From Halosimplex carlsbadense 2-9-1 (lineage in GTDB: Archaea; Halobacteriota; Halobacteria; Halobacteriales; Haloarculaceae): a stretch of 55,644 nucleotides of DNA. The notes under the pieces were generated by a model. That model was given only the letters and a program-made list of their open reading frames with translations. It was not told the DNA's origin and searched no databases. Of this stretch, positions 16,341 to 24,856 are shown piece by piece; the first letter of the stretch is position 1; every line of letters starts with the position of its first letter. Made by a program: the position numbers and the translations under genes. Location: assembly GCF_000337455.1 (NCBI RefSeq), contig NZ_AOIU01000035.1:1-55644 (forward strand), read 5' to 3'.

Positions 16341-16387
16341 ATATAGATCGGCTGACACCGGTGTGACCAGGTGACATCGGTATCACC
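16341..16387 (-). promoter_or_regulatory. TATA box plus two direct quasi-palindromic repeats upstream of the SDR gene
   Basis: On the minus strand a TATA box (complement of ATATAG, 16341-16346) lies about 30 bp before the start at 16311, so the transcript is nearly leaderless. Just upstream are two 16-bp direct repeats, TGACACCGGTGTGACC at 16353-16368 and TGACATCGGTATCACC at 16372-16387, repeated with a 19-bp period and each close to a palindrome. This is a typical tandem-operator arrangement for two dimers of a regulator. Confidence 0.6.
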
Positions 16388-16446
16388 GCAGCGGACCGCC
16401 GCGACCGCGGTATCGGTCTCGACGGGGCGCGCTCGATTTCGTTCGC

Positions 16447-17115
16447 TCAGGACTGGGGCCGCAGTTCGGTGTCGAGATACGACGACAGCGAGACGCGCAC
16501 AGCGGCGACGGCCGTCTCCCGGTCGCTCGTCACACGGCCGTACATCGCACCGTTGATCGTCGCGAGAACGTGTTCGGCGACGCGGTCGGCGTCCACGTCG
16601 CGGAACGTCCCGTTCTCGATCCCTCGCTGGACGATATCGCGGATCGTCGCCGCGAGCTGTTCGTCGATCTCGGTGAACTGCTCGCGGAACGCGTCGCTCG
16701 TCACGGCCTGTCCGCGAAGCCCGATGACGGTCGCCTGAACCCGGCGCTTCTCCTCGTCGACCCTGAGCGGGAGGAGCTTCTCGACGACGTGTTCGAGCTC
16801 CGCCCACGGGTCCTCGCCCGTCTCGGTCTGGACCGAGGACTCGAACTGGTCGATCGCGTACTCGAGGAACGCGCCCAGCAGCACCTCTTTCGAGTCGTAG
16901 TGGTAGTAGATCGACGCCTTGGACTTCCCGAGCTCGTCGGCGATCCGGGAGATCGACAGCCCCGCGTACCCGTGTTCGAGGAGCGCCCGGTACGTCGCCA
17001 GCATGATCTCCTCCTCGGCCTCCGTCCAGTCCCTGTCGCTCGTTCCACCGTCGGCCATCTCGGTCAACTCGTCGTCGGCGCGGTCGGCGCAACCGTCGTT
17101 CGGTTCGCCCGTCAT
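16447..17115 (-). CDS. TetR/AcrR-family transcriptional regulator
   Basis: A 222-residue protein with an acidic N-terminal tail, then the TetR helix-turn-helix (LSISRIADELGKSKASIYYHYDSKEVLLGAF, about residues 54-85) and an all-helical ligand-binding and dimerization domain. The start at 17115 overlaps the stop of the upstream zinc-ribbon gene by ATGA, so both are co-transcribed from the promoter at 17550-17580. That promoter and the one of the divergent RND transporter share a palindromic site, so it most likely represses both until an exported ligand binds it. Confidence 0.9.
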   Translation of the reverse strand: MTGEPNDGCADRADDELTEMADGGTSDRDWTEAEEEIMLATYRALLEHGYAGLSISRIADELGKSKASIYYHYDSKEVLLGAFLEYAIDQFESSVQTETGEDPWAELEHVVEKLLPLRVDEEKRRVQATVIGLRGQAVTSDAFREQFTEIDEQLAATIRDIVQRGIENGTFRDVDADRVAEHVLATINGAMYGRVTSDRETAVAAVRVSLSSYLDTELRPQS

Positions 17116-17549
17116 CGCTGGCCGCCCTCCGACCCGTCGCCCTCCTGGGGCGCCACGACGCGGAGGTCGCCGAACTCGGTCGTACACCAGTGACAGAAGT
17201 CGAGTTCGAGGTCGATCGGGCGCCCACAGGCCGGGCACTCGGCTCGATCGGCCGTCTCCGTCGATCCGGCGGGCGCGCGACGGTCGAACAGCGCGATCCG
17301 ATAGGCGTCCAGCGCGCTCAGCGCGGCGACGACCACGACCGGGGTCAGCGCCAGCGGGTCGACCGCACCGCCGCTGGCCACGGCCGTCACCGCCGGTTCG
17401 GGGACGAACAGGACCACCGCCGCGTAGCCGACAGCGGCCCACCCGACCGCTCTGGCCCAGCGACGCAGGTAGATGTGGCCGAGTCCCGCCGCGACCGTGC
17501 CGAGCAGCGCGGCGACCATCGGGCGACGGGCCGAAGACGCATCTGACAT
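17112..17549 (-). CDS. Membrane protein with C-terminal zinc ribbon
   Basis: A 145-residue protein with about three N-terminal membrane helices (MVAALLGTVAAGLGHIYLRRW and two more before residue 90) and a C-terminal zinc ribbon CPACGRPIDLELDFCHWC carrying two Cys-X2-Cys pairs. The N-terminal GLGHIYLRRW pattern resembles small TM2-like haloarchaeal proteins. It starts the TetR operon; the TATA box lies about 22-29 bp before the ATG and the operator is between the two. Function unknown. Confidence 0.82.
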   Translation of the reverse strand: MSDASSARRPMVAALLGTVAAGLGHIYLRRWARAVGWAAVGYAAVVLFVPEPAVTAVASGGAVDPLALTPVVVVAALSALDAYRIALFDRRAPAGSTETADRAECPACGRPIDLELDFCHWCTTEFGDLRVVAPQEGDGSEGGQR

Positions 17550-17555
17550 ATTTTA

Positions 17556-17569
17556 ACCGAACGTTCGGT
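17556..17569 (-). promoter_or_regulatory. TetR operator at its own promoter
   Basis: ACCGAACGTTCGGT is a perfect 14-bp palindrome lying between the TATA box (complement of AATATTAA, 17571-17578) and the ATG at 17549. A protein bound here would block initiation, which fits autorepression. A 13-of-14 match lies at 17819-17832 at the divergent transporter gene. Confidence 0.7.
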
Positions 17570-17818
17570 CAATATTAAGCGTATCGGTCGCACCACTGCG
17601 ATTCGATTCTCTCGCCTCGCGGCGGACGCGCCACGTGTCGGCGTCGAAGACGCCAAATTCCGTCGGTATACCGGATTCCAGCGGCCGACCGCGTCACTAA
17701 TTGGTACAGTTCGTCCGCTGCCACATACCGTTCGGTTAGTTTCTCGCTCTACTGCTCGGCTATACTGGCAGTTTGAACCACTAACGTCTCTGTTCTCACT
17801 ATCGATCGATCGCGACTG

Positions 17819-17832
17819 AACGAACGTTCGGT
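17819..17832 (+). promoter_or_regulatory. TetR operator at the RND transporter promoter
   Basis: AACGAACGTTCGGT differs from the site at 17556 by one base and, like it, is followed by an AATATT element (17833-17838). A second TATA-like TTATATT follows at 17848-17854, which would place the transcript start near 17876-17880. The rest of the 376-bp divergent region (about 17580-17815) contains a short CGGTATACCG palindrome at 17664-17673 and no gene. Confidence 0.65.
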
Positions 17833-17884
17833 AATATTCAGAAGGCTTATATTGGCCTTGTCAGTAGAGAAGTACAGACAGAGA

Positions 17885-17929
17885 ATGGACAGGCATCCAC
17901 CGCACCCGACCGCGGAGTCGAACGGATGA
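17885..17929 (+). CDS. Possible 14-codon upstream reading frame coupled to the transporter gene
   Basis: An ATG at 17885 opens a 14-codon frame (MDRHPPHPTAESNG) whose TGA overlaps the ATG of the transporter as ATGA. The predicted transcript start near 17876-17880 would make this the first start codon on a nearly leaderless message. It could therefore couple translation of the pump, or it may be chance. There is no other evidence for it. Confidence 0.3.
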   Translation: MDRHPPHPTAESNG

Positions 17930-20900
17930 GAGGTATCGAACGCATCGTCGACGGGCTGCTCGACCACAGTCGGGCGGTCATCGTCGTCATGCTCGTGCTC
18001 ACACTCGCGCTGGGGAGCGGCGCGTCGATGGTCGAACAGAGCTCGTCGCTCGACCAGTTCCAGACGGACTCGCCGGAGGCCGAGGCGCTGGAGTACGTCG
18101 ATGCGAACTTCTCGACCGGCTCGGAGAACACAACGTCGGCGCAGATCATCCAGCGCGACGACAACGTCCTCGACCGCGAGTCGCTCGTGGGCCTGATCGA
18201 GTACCAGCAGGCCCTGCGGGAGAACGAGACCGTCAACGAGACGCTCACCTCCGAGCGGCCGACCGCGAGCGTCGCGAACGTGGTCGCGACCGCGGCCATC
18301 CAGCAGGAGGAAGGTCGTGACGTGCAGGCCGTCGCGACCGAGTTGCAGCGGCTCAACCGGACGGTGGCGGAGGAGCGGCGCGCCCTCGAAGCGCGCAACC
18401 GGACGCTCTCGGCGACGGCCGCGTCGCTCGAACGGCAGCTGACCGTTTTGCGTGAGAACCCGAACGCGAGCGCCTCGGCGGCGTTCGCCGAGGTTCGCGC
18501 GAACACGTCCGTCGACCTGAACGAGTCCGACGCGGCGACGTTCCGGACGGCCGCCCAGCGGCTCCGCAACGCCGGCTCGCAGTCGGCCGCCGAGGAGGCC
18601 TACCGGCTCGGAACGCGAGGCGTCCTCGCCGAGGAGTACCGCGCGCTCGGGGAGCGGACGGAACAGCTGCGGTCGCAGGCCGACCGGCTTCGGGCGCTGT
18701 CCGACGACCTGGCGGCCGAACGCGCCGACCTCGAGAACGCCAGCGACGCGTCGCTGGCCCAGCAGCGCGCGCAGCTGGAGTCGATGAACGACTCCGAGAT
18801 CGAGACCGCCGTCACGGCGGTGCTCGGCGCCGGTGGAAACGGCGGCGGCAGTGGCGGTATCTTCGCCTTCATGCCCACCAGCTACGAGCCAGGGTCGACG
18901 ACCGCGGAGGCCACGATGATCATCGCGACGCAGTCGAGCGACGGGGGGTCGGCCAGCACCGGGACGGCCTCCGACGCCGTGACCGACGCGCAGCTCTCGA
19001 TGCAAGCGCTGTCCGAAGACGCCGCCGGCGGTTCGTATCTCGTCTTCGGGGTCGGGATCATCGGCGACGAGATCACCGCCTCGATGACGGACAGTCTGCT
19101 CATCGTCGGGCCGCTGGCCCTGCTGTTCGTCCTCGTCGCGCTCGCGGTCGCCTACCGCGACCTGCTCGACATCGTCCTCGGGCTGGTCGGGATCGGCGCC
19201 GTCCTCCTCTGGACGTTCGGCTTCATGGGCTGGGCGGACATCTCGTTCAACCAGATCTTCATCGCCGTGCCCGTGCTGTTGATCGGGCTCTCTATCGACT
19301 ACGCGATCCACATATTCATGCGCCACAGGGAAGAGCGCACGAACGGGAGCGACAGCGACGCGATCGCCCCACGCGGGTCGATGCGGACCGCCCTGACCGG
19401 CGTCGGGATCGCGCTGGTGTACGTGACCGCGACCACCGTCATCGGGTTCCTCTCGAACCTGACGAGCCCGGTCCCGCCGATCCGGGACTTCGGCGTCGTC
19501 AGCTCCGTCGGGATCGTCGCCGCCCTGGCCGTCTTCGGCGTCCTGATCCCGGCGATCAAGGTCGAGGTCGACGAACTGCTCGAGGCTCGCGGTGTCGACC
19601 GGACCAAGCGCGCCTTCGGGACCGGCGGCGGCGCGTTCTCGTCGGTGCTGTCGGCCGGCGCGACCGGCGCCCGGAAGGCGCCGTATCTCGTCATCCTCGT
19701 TGCCGTGCTGATCAGCGCCGGCGGGGCCTACGGCGCGACGCAGGTCGACACGTCGTTCAGCCAGGAGGACTTCCTCGCCGAGGATCCGCCCGGCTGGATG
19801 GACGAACTGCCCGAGCCGTTCGCACCCGGAGACTACTCCGCGAAGCAGAACCTGGAGTACGTCAACGACAACTTCGTCCGGGAGGACTCGCAGGCGCAGG
19901 TACTCGTCAAGGGGTCGATAGATAGCCCAGAGACGCTCGCCGCGCTGTCCGACGCTGAATCGCGGGCCGCCGAGAAGGAGGTGACCCTGACGCTCTCCAA
20001 CGGTGAGGCGGAGATAACGAGCCCGCTGACGGTGATGCAGTCGGTCGCCGCGAGCAACGAGACGTTCAACGCGACGTTCGCCGCGGCCGACACCGACGGC
20101 GACGGCGTCCCCGACCGCGACGTGGGGGCGCTGTACGACGCGCTCTACGATAGCGCCCCCCAGGAGGCCGAAAGCGTCCTCTACCGGAGCGCCGGTGAGT
20201 ACGAGGCAGCCCGTCTGGTCGTCGCTATCGACGGCGGGGCCGGTGGCGACGCGATCACCTCACAGATGCGCGACGTCGCCGACAACCTGGACGGGGCGGA
20301 CCGCGAAGCGACCGCTACCGGGACCGCGATCCTCAACAAGATCGTCCAGGACGAACTACTCAACACCGTCGTCCAGAGCCTGATCATCACGCTCGTGGCG
20401 ACGTTCGTGTTCCTGATGATCACCTACCGGATCACGGAAGGGAGCGCGACGCTGGGCATCGTCACGCTGTTGCCGGTCGCGTTCAGCGTGATGTGGATCC
20501 TCGGGACCATGTACCTGCTCGACATCCCGTTCAACGTGTTGACGGGGATGATCACCAGCCTCACGGTCGGCCTCGGGGTGGCCTACAGCATCCACCTCTC
20601 CGAGCGCTACAACCAGGAACTCGACCGGACCGGCGAGGCGTGGACCGCGATGGACCGCGCCGTCACCGGGACGGGCGGTGCCCTGCTCGGGAGCGCGGCG
20701 ACGACTGTCGGCGGGTTCGGGACGCTGGTGTTCGCCATCCTCCCGCCGCTCCAGCAGTTCGGGACGATCACCGGACTGACGATCGTCTACGCGTTCCTCG
20801 CGAGCGTGCTCGTCCTTCCGAGCCTGCTCGTCGTCTGGACCCGCTTCGTCGGCCCGGACGACGTGGGACTGTCCAGCGAGGACCCGCCGTCCGATAGCGC

Positions 20901-21462
20901 GCCGCCGGCCGCGGCGGCGACGGTGGAGGCGACCGAAGGCGCGGAACCGACGGAGGCGCCCCGCATCACCCGTCAGATCGACCGAACGGTCGCGGGGCCC
21001 GGCGAGGTCGTGACCGCGACGGTCCGCGTCCACGACGTCGACGGTCGAGTCGTCGTCCGAGAGGAGGTCGCTGGAGACGTGACCGTGACCGACCGGTCGC
21101 CGGAGCCGGTCGACGTGACCGTCAGTGGCGGCTCCGTCTACGTCGCCTGGGACGGCGGCGACCCGACGGTAACGTACGAGGTCACCGTGCCGGCGGACGC
21201 CGGCGACGGCGACCGCGTCTGGTTCGAAGGCGAGGTGTTGTTCGCGGGCGACGCCCGTCCGATCGACGGCGACGAGTCGGTGGCGGTCGTCACGGACGTG
21301 TTCGAGCGGATCACCGCGGAGGGGTCGGTCTCCCGGAGCGACCTGCGGACCGCCTACGACCGGTTCGAGGCAGGGGCGCTCTCGCGGTCGCAGCTCGAAC
21401 GAGTGAACCGCGCCTGGCTCAGAGACGGCGACGGGAGGGTCGAACGCCCCGCGGATGACTGA
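17926..21462 (+). CDS. MMPL/RND-family transporter with coiled-coil and C-terminal beta domain
   Basis: A 1178-residue transporter with two repeats of the RND fold. Helix 1 is at about 17-37, a first sterol-sensing-type helix bundle lies at about 390-560 (with GLSIDYAIHIFMRHREE), and a second at about 800-960 (with GLGVAYSIHLSERYNQE). The outer loop after helix 1 carries a long heptad-like stretch (about 140-290) rich in Asn-X-Thr/Ser sites. After the last helix about 200 residues form an Ig-like beta domain and a small helical tail, not usual for the family. Such proteins export lipids, carotenoid-like or drug molecules. Its promoter carries the TetR operator, so it is probably the target of that regulator. 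It overlaps the next gene by eight bases. Confidence 0.9.
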   Translation: MRGIERIVDGLLDHSRAVIVVMLVLTLALGSGASMVEQSSSLDQFQTDSPEAEALEYVDANFSTGSENTTSAQIIQRDDNVLDRESLVGLIEYQQALRENETVNETLTSERPTASVANVVATAAIQQEEGRDVQAVATELQRLNRTVAEERRALEARNRTLSATAASLERQLTVLRENPNASASAAFAEVRANTSVDLNESDAATFRTAAQRLRNAGSQSAAEEAYRLGTRGVLAEEYRALGERTEQLRSQADRLRALSDDLAAERADLENASDASLAQQRAQLESMNDSEIETAVTAVLGAGGNGGGSGGIFAFMPTSYEPGSTTAEATMIIATQSSDGGSASTGTASDAVTDAQLSMQALSEDAAGGSYLVFGVGIIGDEITASMTDSLLIVGPLALLFVLVALAVAYRDLLDIVLGLVGIGAVLLWTFGFMGWADISFNQIFIAVPVLLIGLSIDYAIHIFMRHREERTNGSDSDAIAPRGSMRTALTGVGIALVYVTATTVIGFLSNLTSPVPPIRDFGVVSSVGIVAALAVFGVLIPAIKVEVDELLEARGVDRTKRAFGTGGGAFSSVLSAGATGARKAPYLVILVAVLISAGGAYGATQVDTSFSQEDFLAEDPPGWMDELPEPFAPGDYSAKQNLEYVNDNFVREDSQAQVLVKGSIDSPETLAALSDAESRAAEKEVTLTLSNGEAEITSPLTVMQSVAASNETFNATFAAADTDGDGVPDRDVGALYDALYDSAPQEAESVLYRSAGEYEAARLVVAIDGGAGGDAITSQMRDVADNLDGADREATATGTAILNKIVQDELLNTVVQSLIITLVATFVFLMITYRITEGSATLGIVTLLPVAFSVMWILGTMYLLDIPFNVLTGMITSLTVGLGVAYSIHLSERYNQELDRTGEAWTAMDRAVTGTGGALLGSAATTVGGFGTLVFAILPPLQQFGTITGLTIVYAFLASVLVLPSLLVVWTRFVGPDDVGLSSEDPPSDSAPPAAAATVEATEGAEPTEAPRITRQIDRTVAGPGEVVTATVRVHDVDGRVVVREEVAGDVTVTDRSPEPVDVTVSGGSVYVAWDGGDPTVTYEVTVPADAGDGDRVWFEGEVLFAGDARPIDGDESVAVVTDVFERITAEGSVSRSDLRTAYDRFEAGALSRSQLERVNRAWLRDGDGRVERPADD

Positions 21463-22219
21463 GGACGCCGACGACGCCGCGGCGATCGCGGCGCTCGGAG
21501 AACTGGGGCTGTCCACGTACGCCGCTCGGACGTTCGTCGGCCTCCAGAAGCTGGGGGTCGCGACCGCCAGCGAAGTCGCGGACGTGACCGACGTTCCGCG
21601 TTCGCAGGTCTACGGCGCCACCGAGGAGCTGGAGTCGGTCGGGCTCGTCGACACCCAGCGGGGTTCGCCGAGGCGGTATCGGCCGGTCGACATCGAGGCC
21701 GCCCGGGACCTGCTGTACCAGCGGCTCCGATCGAGGGCCGACGACGCGCTGGACCACCTCGAGGCGGTCCGGGGCCAGCGAGCGCACCGCGAAGACGCCC
21801 GGGAAGCGATCTGGACGACGGAGGGCCGGACGAACATCACCGCCCGGATGACCGAGCTCGTGGCGCAAGCCGACCACCGAGTGCTGTTCGCCACCGGCCA
21901 CCCCCGCTTCGTCGGCGAGGCCGTCATCGCCGCGCTCGCGGAGGCGAGCGCCGACGGTCGCTCGGTGACCGTCGCGAGCGGCGAGCCGGCGGTCCGCGAC
22001 GCCGCCGCCGACGCCGGCCTCGACGCGAGGCGCGTCGTCGACGAGTCGACGCCGGAGATCGATATCGGTCGACTCCTCGTCGTCGACGACGACACGATCG
22101 CGTTGAGCGTGCTCCCGACGCCCGAACTGCCCCACGTCGAAGTGGAATCGGCGTTCTGGAGCGAGGGGACCGCCTTCGCGACGGTCCTCGTCGGACTCGT
22201 CGACGACCGGGTGGCGTGA
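21455..22219 (+). CDS. TrmB-like transcriptional regulator
   Basis: A 254-residue protein with a TrmB-type winged helix at about 15-80 (LSTYAARTFVGLQKLGVATASE, then VPRSQVYGATEELESVGLVD) followed by a short PLD-like regulatory domain (about 120-250). It lacks the C-terminal sugar-binding domain of full TrmB proteins such as that at 3767. It overlaps the transporter gene by eight bases, so the two are translated from one message, and it may sense or control the transporter output. Confidence 0.83.
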   Translation: MTEDADDAAAIAALGELGLSTYAARTFVGLQKLGVATASEVADVTDVPRSQVYGATEELESVGLVDTQRGSPRRYRPVDIEAARDLLYQRLRSRADDALDHLEAVRGQRAHREDAREAIWTTEGRTNITARMTELVAQADHRVLFATGHPRFVGEAVIAALAEASADGRSVTVASGEPAVRDAAADAGLDARRVVDESTPEIDIGRLLVVDDDTIALSVLPTPELPHVEVESAFWSEGTAFATVLVGLVDDRVA

Positions 22220-22363
22220 CCGCGACACGCTCCCCGCCACACCGCTCGCCGTGGTGAGCCAGCCGCGGTCGAGATACTTCGATATCGCGCTCACTGGTTT
22301 ATCGGCGTCGGCGCGTCGGTTCGACGCAGCTGTCTGCCGGCAGCGAACGCGCCGGAACCCGAA

Positions 22364-22585
22364 TCACACGGGCGTCTGGCGGGAGTCGTCCGGCCCGGCA
22401 CCGGCCTCGCCGTCGGCGTACAGCGAATCGGTCACCACGGCGAAGCCAGCCGCGGTGGAGACGCTCTGGACGCTGACGGCGAGGACAGCCCCCAGCAGCG
22501 CGCCGAACGACAGCGTGGCCACTTCGGCGAGTGCCCTGACGAGAGTCGTTCGAGCACGGTGGTCACTCCACACGAGAGCTACCAT
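22364..22585 (-). pseudogene. Truncated paralogue of the adjacent three-helix membrane protein
   Basis: A 73-residue frame with one membrane helix. Its segment SVQSVSTAAGFAVVTDSLYA matches the C-terminal end of the neighbouring protein at 22661-23002 (ESALTAAGFAVIVYSLYSE), but the N-terminal two helices are replaced by unrelated charged residues. It looks like the 3' part of a duplicated copy that has lost its front. It could still be expressed as a small membrane protein. The stretch 22220-22363 before it holds nothing recognisable. Confidence 0.45.
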
Positions 22586-22660
22586 GTCGGGAAGGATATC
22601 GGCTGTCAGGCGCTTTCCGGGGTGAAAACGGGGCCGGACGGGGGACCGGTCGTCGCTCCC

Positions 22661-23002
22661 TTACTCGGAGTACAGCGAGTAGACGATGACGGCGAAGCCG
22701 GCCGCGGTGAGCGCGCTCTCGATGGCGAGTGCGAAGTCGGCGACGGTCTGATTGTCGACGTTGCCGCCGAAGAGGGGGACGTTCACGCCAAACAGCGAGA
22801 AGCGTATCGCCTGGTCGATGGCGCCCGCCAGGAACGTTCCAGCTGTGACGACCCCGAACCCGACTGCGAGATACCACAGCGGCTGTGCGCCGCTCCGGCG
22901 ATAGGCCTTGTAAGAGAAGTAGGTGATCATCCCGCCGAGGATGAGCGTGATCGTCTTCAGCGCGACGAGTACGATGGTACCGGGCGTAGCGTGTGGGCTC
23001 AT
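22661..23002 (-). CDS. Conserved haloarchaeal three-helix membrane protein
   Basis: A 113-residue protein with three hydrophobic helices (IVLVALKTITLILGGMITYF, LWYLAVGFGVVTAGTFLAGA and FALAIESALTAAGFAVIVYSL). The N-terminal pattern KTITLILGG-ITYFSYKAYRR is typical of a family found across haloarchaea next to winged-helix genes. Its start overlaps the stop of the winged-helix gene by ATGA, so the pair forms an operon in which the regulator may respond to, or control, this membrane protein. Function unknown. Confidence 0.82.
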   Translation of the reverse strand: MSPHATPGTIVLVALKTITLILGGMITYFSYKAYRRSGAQPLWYLAVGFGVVTAGTFLAGAIDQAIRFSLFGVNVPLFGGNVDNQTVADFALAIESALTAAGFAVIVYSLYSE

Positions 23003-23376
23003 GTTTCTTTGCGTACCTCCGACCAGAGCGATTCGAGTCGCTGGTCCGGCGTCCGGGGCTGACGGGCGATCTCGGTTTCGAAGTCGCGCTCCTCGGTCAA
23101 AGCGATGACGACTTCCTCGAAGTCGACCTCGTAGATGCTTGCGTGCTGGCCGTCCGGGCGGATCTCGGTGCCCTCGAACAGGAGCTGGGCCTCCTCCAGC
23201 CGGTCGAGCTTTCGGTAGGTCGTCGACAGCGGGATGTCGCTCTCCTCGGAAATTTCGCTGGCGGTCATCGGCTCCTCCAGCGCGCTGACGATCGCCCGAC
23301 AGTCCGGGTCGTCGAGCGCGTCGAGCACCTCCTGGAGGTCCGGCGCCTCGTCGTCCGCGAACGGGTCCCGGACCAT
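22999..23376 (-). CDS. ArsR-like winged-helix regulator
   Basis: A 125-residue protein with a winged helix at about residues 18-95: ALDDPDCRAIVSALEEPMTASEI, then IPLSTTYRKLDRLEEAQLLFEG and the wing with HASIYEVDFEEVVI. No metal-site Cys pair is present, so it is not a classical metal sensor. Upstream, a TATA box (complement of GTTATAG, 23402-23408) lies 26 bp before the ATG, giving a leaderless transcript. It is first in the operon with the membrane protein gene. Confidence 0.85.
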   Translation of the reverse strand: MVRDPFADDEAPDLQEVLDALDDPDCRAIVSALEEPMTASEISEESDIPLSTTYRKLDRLEEAQLLFEGTEIRPDGQHASIYEVDFEEVVIALTEERDFETEIARQPRTPDQRLESLWSEVRKET

Positions 23377-23535
23377 TCTACGCGTCCATTACCCGACGAC
23401 CGTTATAGTCGCACCGACACACGGCCGCCGCGATCGGTCGTGACCCGCCGAGAGCGACCGCGCCCGGCGCCTCGGATACGTGATTCGAATCGAACATGTC
23501 CGCCGCGACCGCGCGTGCATCTCAGCTCGCGCGAC

Positions 23536-24660
23536 TCAGGGCCGTCCCTCCGCCCGGACCGCGTCGGTCGCGTCGTCCCATGGGAGCGGTCCGTCGTAGT
23601 CCGGCGGCACGTAGCCACAGAGCGGGTCGCTCGCCAGCGGGTCCCCGGTGTGGGCGTAGGCTCGCGACCGGCTCCCGCCGCAGACCTCCCTGAACGGACA
23701 GGCGCCGCACTTCCCGCCCAGCTCGTCGCGGTCCCGCAGCGACGTGAACAGCTCCGACTCGCGGTACACCTCGGCGACGTGGTCCTCGGGGGCCGTCCCC
23801 GCCGACTGCGGCAGGAACCCCGACGGGTACACCTCGCCGGTGTGGCTCACGAACGCGAAGCCGTCGCCCGCCAGGACGCTCGCCCGTCGGTTCTCGTCGT
23901 CGGTCGGCGCACCCGCGCCCGCGGCGTCGGCCGACTCCGCGGCCGCCTGCCGGCGGACCCGCCGATAGTGGGGCGCCTCCGTCGTCTTCAGCCCGAACGG
24001 CGCCTCGTCGGCCACCTCGGCCAGCCACTCCATCACGCGCTCGGCGCGCTCGGGTGGGACCGGGTCCAGCACCTGCCCGCGACCGACGGGGACGAGGAAG
24101 AACACGCTCCACAGCACCGCGCCGAGTTCGGCCACCACGTCGCGGATCGCCGGCAGGTCCTCGACGGTGTCGGCGCAGACGGTCGTGTTGATCTGTATCG
24201 GGACCCCCGCCTCCTGGGCCTGTCTCGCGGCCCGCATCGTCGCCTCGAAACTCCCGGATTCGCCGCGAAAGGCGTCGTGGCGCTCGGGCGTCGCGCCGTC
24301 GAGCGAGAGCGCCATCCGCTTGAGCCCCGCGTCGGCCAGCCCCCCGATCGAGTCGGCGTCGAGCTCGTCCGTCCCGCTGGGGGTCAGCGAGACCGTGAGC
24401 CCCCGGTCGGTCCCGTAGTCGACCAACTCGACGAGATCCGGGCGTTTCATCGGGTCGCCGCCCGAGAGGACGACCAGTTGGCGCTCGCCGAAGTCGGCGG
24501 CCTGGTCGAGCAGTTCCTTCCCCTCGGCCGTCGAGAGTTCCTCGGGGTGGCGGGCCGGCTGGGCGTCGGCCCGGCAGTGGTCGCAGGTCAACTCGCAGGC
24601 CTGGGTCACCTCCCAGATGAGGACGAGCGGCCGCTCGGCGGTGTCGACCGACGGCCGCAT
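23536..24660 (-). CDS. Radical SAM/SPASM protein, heme-pathway AhbD-like
   Basis: A 374-residue radical SAM enzyme. The cluster motif Cys-X3-Cys-X2-Cys is C22-C26-C29 (ACELTCDHC); the SAM-binding GGDP follows (VVLSGGDPMKRPDL). The C-terminal SPASM segment GKCGACPFREVCGGSRSRAY followed by HTGDPLASDPLC closely follows AhbD/NirJ-type enzymes that build heme from siroheme or modify tetrapyrroles. A disordered insert at about 275-295 interrupts the barrel. Start at 24660 removes 40 upstream residues that overlap the divergent promoter region. It is transcribed away from the partner protein and second radical SAM gene. The heme role is family-based inference; a peptide-modifying role is the alternative. 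Confidence 0.85.
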   Translation of the reverse strand: MRPSVDTAERPLVLIWEVTQACELTCDHCRADAQPARHPEELSTAEGKELLDQAADFGERQLVVLSGGDPMKRPDLVELVDYGTDRGLTVSLTPSGTDELDADSIGGLADAGLKRMALSLDGATPERHDAFRGESGSFEATMRAARQAQEAGVPIQINTTVCADTVEDLPAIRDVVAELGAVLWSVFFLVPVGRGQVLDPVPPERAERVMEWLAEVADEAPFGLKTTEAPHYRRVRRQAAAESADAAGAGAPTDDENRRASVLAGDGFAFVSHTGEVYPSGFLPQSAGTAPEDHVAEVYRESELFTSLRDRDELGGKCGACPFREVCGGSRSRAYAHTGDPLASDPLCGYVPPDYDGPLPWDDATDAVRAEGRP

Positions 24661-24856
24661 CAGGCCCACCTCCGTCGGCGAACGGTCGGGCGCTCGCGGC
24701 CCGGGTTCGGCTGCCCGTCGGCGACACCCGGCGGATCCGTTCGAGTCTCGGTCATCACCGTGACGTTCGGAGCGCGCCACCTAAGCGGGCCGCCGCGTTC
24801 CCAGCGACTGAAAATCCGGTCGAGTGGGTTTGAAGGGCGAGTCCGTCTCGTCCGAT

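Noticed and set aside
16561..16580. Half-palindrome GAACGTGTTCGG within the TetR gene
   Set aside because: It is in the middle of a conserved coding region with no promoter or gene start near it.
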